From RUG13409 sp045546135 (GTDB lineage Bacteria > Bacillota > Clostridia > Peptostreptococcales > Anaerovoracaceae), in assembly GCA_045546135.1 (NCBI GenBank), contig JAZQCD010000006.1:75848-139847 (forward strand): 64,000 nucleotides of DNA. Direction: 5' to 3'. Position numbers and translations under genes: made by a program. The stretch's first letter is position 1. Each line of letters begins with the position of its first letter. This document shows positions 37,080 through 46,015 of the stretch, in pieces. A model generated the notes under the pieces. The model was not told the DNA's origin, did no database searches, and saw only the letters and a list, made by a program, of their open reading frames with translations.

Positions 37080-38162
37080 ATGAGCAAGCTAAAGTTCGTT
37101 TTTGTTCATGGTTTATCAGGATGGGGCAGCTACGATGATCTATATAGTAAACTGCCTTATTGGGGTATGAGATCAGGGGATCTCATATCGTATCTCAATG
37201 GCCTTGGGTTTGATTCATATGCAGCCTCTGTATCTCCAACAGGGAGTGCCTGGGATAGAGCCTGCGAACTATATGCACAGCTCACCGGCAGCGTGGTAGA
37301 TTATGGACAATATCATAGTAAACTCTATGGTCACGACAGATTTGGAAAAGATTATTCAGTAAGACCTCTTTTACCTTCATGGAACGATGAAACAAAACTG
37401 GTGCTTTTAGGGCATTCTTTCGGTGGCACTACTGTGCGACTATTTTCTGAGATCCTTGCAAACGGAAGTGAAGAAGAACGAAGGACTTCATCCTCTGAAG
37501 AATTGTCGCCGTTTTTTGCAGGTGGTAGGAAATCACATATTCACAGCATAGTGACCCTTGCTTCACCAATGAACGGAACTACAGCCTATGATCTTTTTGA
37601 GGATGATTCATTTGATATATCATCTGTAAAAGTCCCATGGTATGGCAAAGTTATGGCATCACTTATGTCGAAGGGCACAACTGCAAAAAGAGATGGAAGA
37701 GATTTAAAAGACTATGCAGACTTCGATATGCACGTTGACAATGCCCAGGCATTGAATAAAAGAATATCTTTACTGTCAAATGTTTATTATTTTTCAGTTC
37801 CTTGCTCTATGACTAAGCAGCAAGAGGATGGTACATATAAGCATAGGAATGGTATGGAACCCATTTATGCTATTCGAGCAGATCAGATAGGCGCATACAG
37901 CGGAAAGACCAAAGGCGGCATAGATATAGGCCTGTGTTGGAGGGAGAATGACGGACTTGTGAATACCACTTCAGCAAAGGTCCCATGCGGAGACCCATCA
38001 AAGGATCTTAACAAGGACGAGATAGAAGCAGGGATATGGAATGTACATCCAACAATACTTGGAGATCACATGTGGCTTCAGGGAGGCCTTGTTCATAAGC
38101 ATGACATAAAAGATTTCTATGTAGATTTTTTGAATATGATCACTGAGCTGCCGGTCAAATAA
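37080..38162 (+). CDS. Family I.5-like lipase/esterase without signal peptide
   Basis: A 360-residue alpha/beta hydrolase. It has FVHGLSGWGS (oxyanion loop), GHSFGG with Ser113, ENDGLVNTTS and a C-terminal GDHMWLQGG carrying the likely catalytic His. The insert VDYGQYHSKLYGHDRFGK closely matches the zinc region of Geobacillus family I.5 lipases. GGAGG upstream sets the start at ATG 37080, so no signal peptide is present, whereas Geobacillus enzymes are secreted. It hydrolyses acyl esters, substrate unknown. Confidence 0.85.
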   Translation: MSKLKFVFVHGLSGWGSYDDLYSKLPYWGMRSGDLISYLNGLGFDSYAASVSPTGSAWDRACELYAQLTGSVVDYGQYHSKLYGHDRFGKDYSVRPLLPSWNDETKLVLLGHSFGGTTVRLFSEILANGSEEERRTSSSEELSPFFAGGRKSHIHSIVTLASPMNGTTAYDLFEDDSFDISSVKVPWYGKVMASLMSKGTTAKRDGRDLKDYADFDMHVDNAQALNKRISLLSNVYYFSVPCSMTKQQEDGTYKHRNGMEPIYAIRADQIGAYSGKTKGGIDIGLCWRENDGLVNTTSAKVPCGDPSKDLNKDEIEAGIWNVHPTILGDHMWLQGGLVHKHDIKDFYVDFLNMITELPVK

Positions 38163-38282
38163 TAGAAGTTCAAGTTAAGGAACTACTTAGTGTTTTGAAT
38201 TTGCAGTCAAAGCTACTTTATGGCTGCTGAATATATCGAGTGTTCAATACACCGTGCACCAATAATAATTCAATGTAATAAT

Positions 38283-38313
38283 GAGTTACTTCATTTCGGA
38301 AGTAACTCTTTTT
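38283..38313 (+). terminator. Intrinsic terminator after the lipase gene
   Basis: GAGTTACTT (38283-38291) pairs with AAGTAACTC (38300-38308), followed by TTTTT. A TATAAT three bases later (38316-38321) may be the -10 box of the phosphatase gene. Confidence 0.75.
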
Positions 38314-38353
38314 GGTATAATAGACAAAGCAATAACGGAAGGAAAACGTATAT

Positions 38354-38818
38354 ATGATAAAAGTTATTTTCGTGTGCCACGGCAATATATGCCGAAGTCC
38401 TATGGCGGAATTCATTTTTAAAAATATAGTAAAGAAAAATGGGAAAGAAGATCTCTTTGAAATAAGTTCGGCTGCAATGAGCAGGGAAGAGATAGGCAGC
38501 GACATATATCCGCCTGCAAAAGCAAAACTTAGAGAAAAGGGTATTTCTTTTGGACCACGGAGAGCAAGGCAGATCACTTTGACGGACTGCAGCTATTTTG
38601 ATCTCATTATTCTTATGGATGAGAATAATATGAGATATTATCAGCGCTTGTTTGGAGAAGCTTATATTGATAGGGTACATCTTCTCATGGACTATGCAGC
38701 TGATCCAAGGGAAGTAGAAGATCCTTGGTATACAAGAGATTATGAAAAGGCTTTCAATGACATAAAAGAAGGATGCGAAGGTCTATATGATCATTTGATG
38801 GCAGATCAAAGTTGTTGA
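38354..38818 (+). CDS. Low-molecular-weight protein tyrosine phosphatase
   Basis: A 154-residue cytoplasmic phosphatase. The P-loop CHGNICRS (Cys8 nucleophile) is at the N-terminus and the general-acid loop DPWYTRDYEKAF at about 118-130. The size matches the family. GGAAGG upstream supports the start. Such enzymes often act on BY-kinases for capsule synthesis; a CpsD-type kinase is encoded at 58838, far from here, so a link is only a possibility. Confidence 0.88.
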   Translation: MIKVIFVCHGNICRSPMAEFIFKNIVKKNGKEDLFEISSAAMSREEIGSDIYPPAKAKLREKGISFGPRRARQITLTDCSYFDLIILMDENNMRYYQRLFGEAYIDRVHLLMDYAADPREVEDPWYTRDYEKAFNDIKEGCEGLYDHLMADQSC

Positions 38819-38837
38819 GGGTTTGCCAAAGGTGCTG

Positions 38838-38999
38838 ATGCCACCTCTTGAGGAACTGCCTACTGCATTGAGAACCGCTATTAAAGATCTGAGGCAACAA
38901 ACTGAATATTTAGATGAAGAGCAAGCTATGTCAAATAACGCTTGCTCTTTTTTGATTGTGACACGCTATCATAAGCCAATCTCAGCCAATATCAGATAA
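38838..38999 (+). pseudogene. Possible short gene remnant overlapping a terminator
   Basis: A 53-codon frame reads MPPLEELPTALRTAIKDLRQ in a protein-like manner for about 30 residues, then runs through a terminator hairpin into low-quality sequence. No ribosome site is seen. It may be the tail of a lost gene or chance. The gap 38819-39158 otherwise holds the terminator and the TnpB left-end hairpin. Confidence 0.2.
38918..38953 (+). terminator. Intrinsic terminator
   Basis: AGAGCAAGC (38918-38926) pairs with GCTTGCTCT (38940-38948) over a 13-base loop, followed by six T. It probably ends the phosphatase transcript and shields the TnpB element. Confidence 0.8.
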
Positions 39000-39053
39000 C
39001 ATGATGCGCTTACATAGGTCCCCTAATATGTGCCGACCTCGGTTTCAACATCA

Positions 39054-39079
39054 GTTTGTTGTATGGTATTACAACAAAC
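39054..39079 (+). repeat. Perfect hairpin at the left side of the TnpB element
   Basis: GTTTGTTGTA pairs with TACAACAAAC over a 6-base loop, 80 bases before tnpB. Subterminal hairpins mark the left ends of IS200/IS605-type elements, so this is a candidate left end. Confidence 0.5.
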
Positions 39080-39158
39080 AAGATTACATAAATTACCAGG
39101 TATATATTGACATTTATTAATATCTGAACTATATTCTTCTCATAGCAAATGCCAATAT

Positions 39159-40412
39159 ATGGATATGATTATGAACAGACACTATAGGAGTTACAAAACT
39201 GAGATCGATCCAATCGACGAGCAGATAAAGAAGATAGAAACTGATTTTACGACTTGTAAAATGGTCTTTAATCTGTACCTTATCATTGCTTTGAATCAAT
39301 ATAAAAAAGAGGGAACTTTTGGTGATCACGATGCTTTTCTAGACTGGTTTTATTCTTCCTATTTAAAAACATCTAAATACAGGATCAATTATCCTAAAGA
39401 CCTGAATTATGATGCTATAAGAAGAGTGACAAAAAACGTTGAAAAAGTAATGAAAAAATACATTAACGGTGAGATCAATGAACCGAAATGTAAAGACCTC
39501 AAATGTGGACAAATCAAACTATACTTTACATCAGGAAACAATAACGATTACAGTGTAATATGCGAAAGACATCGAATATATATTCCTGAATATGGATGGA
39601 TAAGGTTAAAGGAAAAAGGTTATTTCCTCCCATCAAATGAAGATCATCAGATAATCAGCGGAACTATATCCAAAAGAGCCGGAAGGTACTATATATCTCT
39701 CAACTACAATGTTTCCGATTCAGTATTAAAAAAGGAGATCAATGAGAGAGGCATATATAGGGAACCGATCGGTATAGACCTTGGGATCAGTCATTTTGCC
39801 GTTCTTAGCGATGGCAGAGTTTACGAGAATATCAATTATGATGAATCAGTAAAACGACTTGAAAAGAAGATCCATAGAAAGCAAAGAGCCCTTGAACGAA
39901 AAATAGGGGCAGCAAAAGCGGAAGGAAGAGATTATACCCAGGGGAGTAATTACAATAAGAATGTATTAGAGTTACAAAAACTATACAAAAGACTTGATGA
40001 AAAACGATTAGATTGTATCAACAAGATCGTGGCAGATATAGTTAAGTCGCATCCTTCTTACGTAGCTATAGAAGATCTGCATATAAAGGAAATGGTAAGT
40101 GACAGGCGTTTTTCCAGAGCAATAAGTGACCTGTTTTTAAGAGAGTTCAGGGTGCGATTGATAAAAAAATGCCGGAGCAACGGGATAGAGGTCAGAGTTA
40201 TCGACAAGTTTTATCCTTCGAGTAAAAGATGCAGCTGCTGCGGAAGGATAAATCACGACCTTAAGTTATCAGACAGAGTTTTTAAATGTGAATGCGGTTT
40301 TGAGGCTGACAGAGATCTCAATGCAAGTATAAATATAAGGGATTGCAAGAAGTATTACATTGCAAAATTAGATGATGACATCGTAAATTATGAATACGGA
40401 TCAACGAAATAA
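39159..40412 (+). CDS. tnpB: TnpB, RNA-guided nuclease of an IS605/IS1341-type element
   Basis: A 417-residue TnpB. The split RuvC site is complete: Asp207 in GIDLGIS, Glu305 in AIEDLHIKEM and an Asp in EADRDLNASINI. The zinc ribbon CSCCGRINHDLKL...FKCECGF is present with one knuckle compressed to CxC. A basic helical segment (230-290) lies between. No TnpA transposase gene is found in the window, so the element would need help in trans to move. A structured RNA follows it. TnpB in this family is an omega-RNA-guided DNA nuclease. Confidence 0.88.
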   Translation: MDMIMNRHYRSYKTEIDPIDEQIKKIETDFTTCKMVFNLYLIIALNQYKKEGTFGDHDAFLDWFYSSYLKTSKYRINYPKDLNYDAIRRVTKNVEKVMKKYINGEINEPKCKDLKCGQIKLYFTSGNNNDYSVICERHRIYIPEYGWIRLKEKGYFLPSNEDHQIISGTISKRAGRYYISLNYNVSDSVLKKEINERGIYREPIGIDLGISHFAVLSDGRVYENINYDESVKRLEKKIHRKQRALERKIGAAKAEGRDYTQGSNYNKNVLELQKLYKRLDEKRLDCINKIVADIVKSHPSYVAIEDLHIKEMVSDRRFSRAISDLFLREFRVRLIKKCRSNGIEVRVIDKFYPSSKRCSCCGRINHDLKLSDRVFKCECGFEADRDLNASINIRDCKKYYIAKLDDDIVNYEYGSTK

Positions 40413-40479
40413 TATCATTTGTATGACATTTGAACCAATAAAATGTTATCCATATAAAATGTGAAACAGAAGAAATAAA

Positions 40480-40690
40480 AAATGTACCGGTGGCTGGCCG
40501 GGAATTAATGGCTATGGACTATTCTAGGGCGCTGCCTTTTGGCAGGAGTAGAGAAGGATGAAGTGGCAAAAATCGATATATTGCGCAGCAAGGTTACAGT
40601 CCGACTAAACGTGGTGTTGCTTACCCTATGGTTAACAAGCCAGGATATACAAGATCCAGAGGCCCACGATTTCAAATACTTTAGTGTTTT
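40480..40690 (+). ncRNA. Probable omega-RNA (reRNA) of the TnpB element
   Basis: Unlike its AT-rich surroundings, this stretch has many G/C helices, for example CTGCC/GGCAG at 40532-40545 and CCGG/CCGG near 40487-40502. It contains TTAATGGCTATGGAC, like the conserved GCCTAYGG start seen in IS605 omega-RNAs, and ends AGAGGCCCACG...TTTAGTG, like the right-end sequence of these elements. It carries no open frame. The exact 3' edge, where the guide begins, cannot be fixed by eye. The gap 40413-40769 otherwise holds nothing recognised. Confidence 0.5.
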
Positions 40691-40769
40691 CCTAAATAAT
40701 TAAACTATGGACTAAACAAAGAAAAACAGCAATAGAAAAACAAATTGCGATCGCAACCTGAACAATATT

Positions 40770-41147
40770 ATGAAATCTGAAAAAAGGCGTATCGGAGATT
40801 TCGGCGAGGATGCAGCTTGCCTTTTTCTAAAAAAGAAAGGTTACAGGGTCATTGATAGAAACTATATGTGTAAGACGGGTGAAATAGATGTTATTGCTCT
40901 TTCCCCTCTTAAACATGAAATAGTATTTGTAGAAGTCAAAACCCGGTCCTCCATTCTATACGGATACCCATATCAATTCGTTGACAGCAAAAAGCGGCGA
41001 AGGATCATCCTCACCGCTTTAAATTATGTCAAAAGGTTTAATTTGGGAAACATACAGATTAGATTTGACATTATTGAGATCCTGAATAAAGACAACAATG
41101 TATATGTTAGACATTTGGAAAATGTATTTTCATTTGATCAGGGATAA
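40770..41147 (+). CDS. yraN: YraN family (UPF0102) nuclease-fold protein
   Basis: A 125-residue protein with a restriction-endonuclease-like fold. It starts KRRIGDFGEDAACLFLKKKGY, followed by GEIDVIAL and VFVEVKTRSS, the conserved D...ExK catalytic-like trio, all present. The biochemical role is unsettled. It is followed after 6 bases by comM and then dprA, a frequent grouping linked to natural DNA uptake. Confidence 0.9.
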   Translation: MKSEKRRIGDFGEDAACLFLKKKGYRVIDRNYMCKTGEIDVIALSPLKHEIVFVEVKTRSSILYGYPYQFVDSKKRRRIILTALNYVKRFNLGNIQIRFDIIEILNKDNNVYVRHLENVFSFDQG

Positions 41148-41153
41148 AAATAG

Positions 41154-42701
41154 ATGTATACGAGATTTTTGACAGCGAGTATATACGGACTTAATGCAGA
41201 AGAAACATGGGTAGAGGTAGACTGTGATAACGGTTTGCCGGGAGTATCTATTGTCGGCCTGGCAAATCAGAGTGTTAAAGAGGCCAAAGACAGAATACAC
41301 TCGGCTGTGACAAATTCGGGTTTCACGTTCCCGGTGAGAAGAATAACTGTAAACCTGACTCCGGCGAACAAACAAAAGAACGGAAGTCATTATGACCTTC
41401 CGATAGCGTTAGGCGTGCTGCTTAGTGACAAACTTATCAAGATCAAAAATGAAGAAACATATATAAATGGAACGACAGCCTTTCTTGGTGAATTGACACT
41501 TGATGGACGAGTGAATCAGATCGACGGTGCGTTGCCTATGATGATAGGCCTTCAAAAGTGCGGTGTAAAAGAAATATTTCTGCCAAAACAGAATATCAAA
41601 GAAGCCCACCTCATCAGGAACATGACAATATATCCTGTCACAACGCTTAAAGAAGTCGTAGATCATATATGCGGAGTTAAATACATCGAATCATACAAAG
41701 GTCAGGAAGATAACCTCAATGCTGAGGATGGTATAACACTTGACTTTTCGGATATAAAGGGGCAAGAGACTGTAAAAAGGGCAGCTCAGGTTGCAGCTGC
41801 AGGAAGGCATGGTATATTGATGATAGGGCCTCCTGGAGTAGGGAAATCTATGATCGGTAAAAGGATACCCGGGATCATGCCTCCGCTTCATTATGATGAA
41901 CAACTTGATGTAACACAGATCTACAGTGTAGCGGGATTATTAAGTGATAGAAATCCAATGATAACCGAAAGACCATTCAGAGCCCCGCACCACAGTATAT
42001 CGCCGACAGCGCTTATCGGTGGCGGAACTATACCCAAACCCGGCGAAATATCATTAGCTCATAAGGGGGTTCTTTTTCTCGATGAGCTTCCGGAGTTTTC
42101 TGTAAAAGCTTTGGACATGCTCAGACAGCCCCTAGAAGATGGTTTTGTTTCTATTAACAGGGTCAATGGTAATACTGAGTATCCTGCGGATTTTATGCTG
42201 GTAGCTGCAATGAACCCTTGTAAATGTGGCTATTATGGTGATCCTGTTAGGAATTGTACATGTACTGATACAGATAGAAAAAAATATATCGGCAGAGTTT
42301 CCGGGCCGCTTCTTGACAGAATCGATATCCACATAAGTCTAAAAAGGATCGTATATGACGATATGGTCAATTCAAATAGATCGGGAATGACAACCAAGCA
42401 ATTAAGAAAAGGTGTTATCAATGCGATAGAAATGCAAAAGAAAAGGAGTGAACAAAGTGACACGATCCTTTGGAATTCAAACCTGAATAATCCCTTGATT
42501 GAGAAGTACTGCAAACTCGATACTGAATGTAGCAGCATAATGGAAAATGCATACAAAAAGTGGAACCTTTCTGCCAGAGCTTATTTCAGAATCCTTAAAG
42601 TTGCGCGGACGATAGCAGATATGGATCAAAGTGAAGAAATAAGAGAAATAGATATACTAGAAGCCCTGAGTTACCGAATGCCGGATGTTTTCTTTTCGTA
42701 A
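41154..42701 (+). CDS. comM: ComM/YifB family AAA+ ATPase (Mg-chelatase-like)
   Basis: A 515-residue ATPase. It has an N-terminal Lon-protease-like domain (about 1-170; GLPGVSIVGLANQSVKEAKD), Walker A GPPGVGKS (about 225), Walker B VLFLDELPEF and a sensor region MNPCKCGYYG with a Cys cluster CGYYGDPVRNCTC. ComM in Haemophilus and Vibrio is a helicase that promotes branch migration in transformation. It lies between yraN and dprA. Confidence 0.93.
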   Translation: MYTRFLTASIYGLNAEETWVEVDCDNGLPGVSIVGLANQSVKEAKDRIHSAVTNSGFTFPVRRITVNLTPANKQKNGSHYDLPIALGVLLSDKLIKIKNEETYINGTTAFLGELTLDGRVNQIDGALPMMIGLQKCGVKEIFLPKQNIKEAHLIRNMTIYPVTTLKEVVDHICGVKYIESYKGQEDNLNAEDGITLDFSDIKGQETVKRAAQVAAAGRHGILMIGPPGVGKSMIGKRIPGIMPPLHYDEQLDVTQIYSVAGLLSDRNPMITERPFRAPHHSISPTALIGGGTIPKPGEISLAHKGVLFLDELPEFSVKALDMLRQPLEDGFVSINRVNGNTEYPADFMLVAAMNPCKCGYYGDPVRNCTCTDTDRKKYIGRVSGPLLDRIDIHISLKRIVYDDMVNSNRSGMTTKQLRKGVINAIEMQKKRSEQSDTILWNSNLNNPLIEKYCKLDTECSSIMENAYKKWNLSARAYFRILKVARTIADMDQSEEIREIDILEALSYRMPDVFFS

Positions 42702-42748
42702 TGGAATATGAATGAGCTCGTTTAGCATAAATTAATGGATATTATAAA

Positions 42749-43615
42749 ATGGCAGAACAATACAAGATCATTCAACTGTCTATAGATGACAACAGATATC
42801 CAAAGCACCTAAGAAAGATAAAGAGACCTCCGCAAAGCCTTTATTTGATAGGCAACATTGACCTATTAAAAGAACCGGGCATTGCTGTTGTAGGAACAAG
42901 AAGGTGTACTTCCTATGGACGCTGGGCAGCTTACGAGATAGGAAGAGAAATAGCTTCCTGCGGCGTTACCGTTGTGAGCGGGATGGCATACGGGATAGAT
43001 TCAAGAGGTCATTTAGGGTGCCTTGATGCTGGCGGAAACACTATCGCAGTCCTCGGAACGCCTATAGACAGGATCTATCCAAAATCAAATACTGAGCTTT
43101 ACAAAAGGATCGCAGAGCAGGGCCTTATCGTGTCAGAATACGGTCCCGGCGAAGAGACCGGCAGTTGGTCTTTTCCTGAAAGGAACAGGATAATCTCAGG
43201 ACTTTCGTCAAAAGTCGTTGTCGTTGAAGGCCACTTAAAAAGCGGATCGATGATAACAGCCGGTCTTGCGCTTGAGCAAAACAGAGATGTTTTTGCAGTA
43301 CCGGGCAATATAAACAATATGAATGCAATTGGTACCAATATGCTCATAAGGGACGGCGCCATACCAATAACATCGATAGAGGAAGTTCCTGAGATCCTTT
43401 CTATAGGTGTTAAAAGATCTTTTCTCAAAGTATTGTCTTCCTGCAGCGAAGATGAACAAAAGATACTAATGTATATAAAGGTAGACGGCGGAGCAGATAT
43501 AGAAAAAGTGGCTTTAAAGCTTCGGATGGATATACGAAATGTGTCTGCGCTGGTTTCTGCGCTTGAATTAAAGGGACATATATATAGAGACGGAGACCGA
43601 TTGTATCTGAATTAA
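42749..43615 (+). CDS. dprA: DprA, DNA processing protein
   Basis: A 288-residue protein. The Rossmann core is seen as GIAVVGTRRCTSYGR, VVSGMAYGIDSRGHLGCLD, FPERNRIISGLS and SGSMITAGLALEQNRDVFAVPGN. A short C-terminal winged helix follows (240-288). The N-terminal SAM domain found in longer DprA is missing. It loads RecA on incoming single-stranded DNA in the family. A 48-base gap separates it from comM. Confidence 0.94.
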   Translation: MAEQYKIIQLSIDDNRYPKHLRKIKRPPQSLYLIGNIDLLKEPGIAVVGTRRCTSYGRWAAYEIGREIASCGVTVVSGMAYGIDSRGHLGCLDAGGNTIAVLGTPIDRIYPKSNTELYKRIAEQGLIVSEYGPGEETGSWSFPERNRIISGLSSKVVVVEGHLKSGSMITAGLALEQNRDVFAVPGNINNMNAIGTNMLIRDGAIPITSIEEVPEILSIGVKRSFLKVLSSCSEDEQKILMYIKVDGGADIEKVALKLRMDIRNVSALVSALELKGHIYRDGDRLYLN

Positions 43616-43669
43616 CAGGTGCGGGCCGATATTTATATATGTGTCGATAATGTGAAATATATAATTTTG

Positions 43670-43696
43670 TTAGCACTCCATATTGACGAGTGCTAA
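43670..43696. promoter_or_regulatory. CIRCE operator (HrcA site)
   Basis: TTAGCACTC, nine bases, GAGTGCTAA, which is a perfect match to the CIRCE consensus. It overlaps the -35 box of the upstream topA promoter, the usual geometry for HrcA repression. No groE, dnaK or hrcA gene is near. Confidence 0.95.
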
Positions 43697-43711
43697 TTTT
43701 GGTGGTATAAA
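43683..43711 (+). promoter_or_regulatory. HrcA-overlapped promoter of topA-hslVU
   Basis: TTGACG (43683-43688), a 17-base spacer and TATAAA (43706-43711). The -35 lies inside the CIRCE element. It faces topA, which starts 132 bases downstream. Confidence 0.75.
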
Positions 43712-43749
43712 TGCCTTGATACGTTTTGTCAAATATATTACGGTTATTC

Positions 43750-43778
43750 TTGACAATTATCTACAGTATATTTATATA
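43750..43778 (+). promoter_or_regulatory. Second, CIRCE-free promoter of topA
   Basis: A perfect TTGACA (43750-43755), a 17-base spacer and TATATA (43773-43778), 65 bases before topA. It lies outside CIRCE, so it could give constant expression. Confidence 0.65.
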
Positions 43779-43842
43779 TAGTAGACAATCAACGTATATA
43801 AAGGTATATACGATCAGGAATGTAGTATAAGTAGGGATATCA

Positions 43843-46005
43843 ATGGCAACCAGTACCGCAAAAAAATCAACAAAAACTAAAACATCAGCAAAGAGCAAAG
43901 CTACTCCTAAAGGAAATCTCATCATAGTCGAGTCTCCGTCAAAAGCAAAGACAATAGAGAAGTTCCTTGGAAGCAAGTATAAAGTAATTGCATCCAAAGG
44001 ACACATCAGAGATCTTCCAAAGAGCAGGATGGGAGTTGATATAGAAAACGGTTTTGAACCGGACTATATCAATGTCAGAGGAAAAGCAGATGTCATAAAC
44101 GAGATCAAATCTGCAGCAAAGGCAAGCAACAAAGTTTATCTTGCAACAGACCCTGACCGCGAAGGAGAAGCCATAGCATGGCATATCTGCAGTGTCCTTG
44201 GAATAGATCCTGAAGATGCAAATAGGATAGCTTTCCACGAAATAACAAAATCAGCTGTTACAAAAGCCGTCAACGATCCTAAACCTATAGATATGAACCT
44301 CGTTGATGCTCAGCAAGGGAGAAGAGTTACTGACAGGATAGTCGGTTACGGCATCAGCCCTGTTCTTTGGGCTAAGGTCGGCAAAGGCCTGTCAGCAGGA
44401 AGAGTCCAGTCTGTTGCATTAAAGATCATCTGCGACAGAGAAAATGAGATAGAAGAATTCGATCCAAAGAAGTATTGGTCCATCTCTGCAGAACTTACAA
44501 AAGAGGGTCTTAAAGCAGCAGCCGAAAAGAAAAACAGCTTTACTGCAAGATTAGACAGGATCAACGGGAAGAAAGTCATTCTTCCTGATGAAAAGACTGA
44601 CGCTACCATATGCACTCAGGAACTTGCTGACAAGATCAAAGCAGATCTTGAAGCAGGAACTTTCAAAGTGGCCGGTATAGAGAATAAGGAAACCATGACC
44701 AAACCTTATGCTCCATATACCACGTCTTCTTTGCAGCAGGATGCATCCGTAAGGATAGGATTTGCGCCTTCAAAGACCATGATGATAGCACAGCAGCTTT
44801 ATGAAGGTATATCCGTAAAGGGACATGGTACAGTAGGTCTCATCACATACATGAGAACTGACTCTGTTCGTATCTCACCTGAAGCTGATGCGGCATGCAA
44901 GGCTCTTATAAAAGATAAGTACGGCGATGAGTTCATAGGTAACAACTATTTTGCAAACAAAGGAAGCAACACTCAGGATGCTCATGAAGCGATCAGACCT
45001 TCATATGTGGATCTTAGTCCGGAAGAGATAGAAAGTTCTCTTTCTGCAGATCAAATGAAGCTATACAAGCTCATCTGGTCAAGATTTGTAGCCTCAAGAA
45101 TGAGCGCTGCCATATATGATTCCTGCTCTGTAGATATAGAGTGCGGAAACTATGGGCTCAGAGCAAACGGTAGGAAACTCAAGTTTCAGGGTTTCTTAAA
45201 AGTCTACAGCATAACGTCTGAAGATAAAGACAAAATGCTTCCGTCTCTTGAGAAAGGAGAAGAACTCAAGTCTCTTGCTATCAATTCCGAGGCAAAAGAG
45301 ACTGAACCTCCATCAAGATTCACAGAAGCAAGCCTTATCAAAGAACTGGAAGAAAAGGGTATAGGAAGACCCAGTACCTATGCTCCGATAGTCTCTACAT
45401 TGCTCGACAGACGCTATGTCAAGAGAGAGAAAAAGTCTCTTGTTCCTACAGAACTTGGAAGAAAGATCACCACAGAGATTATGGAAGAATATTTCAAAGA
45501 CGTGGTCGATGTTAATTTTACTTCCAGAATGGAAGAAAACCTCGATGAGGTGGCTGAGGGCAAACTCAAGTGGAAGGATGTAGTATCTGATTACTACGGA
45601 GTCCTTGAAAACGAGATAAAGACAGCTAAAGAGCAAGCCGAAAAGATCAAACCTCAGGTTGAACTGGTGGATGAATATTGCCCCGAATGCGGAAGGCAGC
45701 TTGCAAAAAGACACAGCAAATTCGGCGACTTTCTTGCATGTACAGGATTCCCTGCCTGCAAATATACAAAGAACATTATCCAGGAAACAGGAGTCAAATG
45801 TCCTTCCTGCGGAGGCGATATCATCGTCAAGCGGAGCAAGAGAGGAAAGACCTTCTATGGCTGCGCAAATTATCCTGAATGCGAACAGGTATATTGGTAC
45901 AAACCGGTAGATAAAAAATGTCCCGACTGCGGTTCACTTCTCGTAGAAAGAGGACGTATGCTATATTGCTCAGATCCGAATTGCGGATACAAAGAAAAGA
46001 AATAA
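43843..46005 (+). CDS. topA: DNA topoisomerase I
   Basis: A 720-residue type IA topoisomerase that relaxes negative supercoils. A Lys/Thr/Ala-rich tail (1-23) precedes the Toprim start LIIVESPSKAKTIEKFLG. DPDREGEAIAWH is the metal motif, and TYMRTDSVRIS (about residue 338) has the active-site Tyr. Three C-terminal zinc ribbons follow (CPECGRQL, CPSCGGDI, CPDCGSLL). The positively charged N-terminal tail is an addition to the usual form. hslV begins 10 bases later, in the same operon. Confidence 0.96.
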   Translation: MATSTAKKSTKTKTSAKSKATPKGNLIIVESPSKAKTIEKFLGSKYKVIASKGHIRDLPKSRMGVDIENGFEPDYINVRGKADVINEIKSAAKASNKVYLATDPDREGEAIAWHICSVLGIDPEDANRIAFHEITKSAVTKAVNDPKPIDMNLVDAQQGRRVTDRIVGYGISPVLWAKVGKGLSAGRVQSVALKIICDRENEIEEFDPKKYWSISAELTKEGLKAAAEKKNSFTARLDRINGKKVILPDEKTDATICTQELADKIKADLEAGTFKVAGIENKETMTKPYAPYTTSSLQQDASVRIGFAPSKTMMIAQQLYEGISVKGHGTVGLITYMRTDSVRISPEADAACKALIKDKYGDEFIGNNYFANKGSNTQDAHEAIRPSYVDLSPEEIESSLSADQMKLYKLIWSRFVASRMSAAIYDSCSVDIECGNYGLRANGRKLKFQGFLKVYSITSEDKDKMLPSLEKGEELKSLAINSEAKETEPPSRFTEASLIKELEEKGIGRPSTYAPIVSTLLDRRYVKREKKSLVPTELGRKITTEIMEEYFKDVVDVNFTSRMEENLDEVAEGKLKWKDVVSDYYGVLENEIKTAKEQAEKIKPQVELVDEYCPECGRQLAKRHSKFGDFLACTGFPACKYTKNIIQETGVKCPSCGGDIIVKRSKRGKTFYGCANYPECEQVYWYKPVDKKCPDCGSLLVERGRMLYCSDPNCGYKEKK

Positions 46006-46015
46006 GGGGGTAAAA

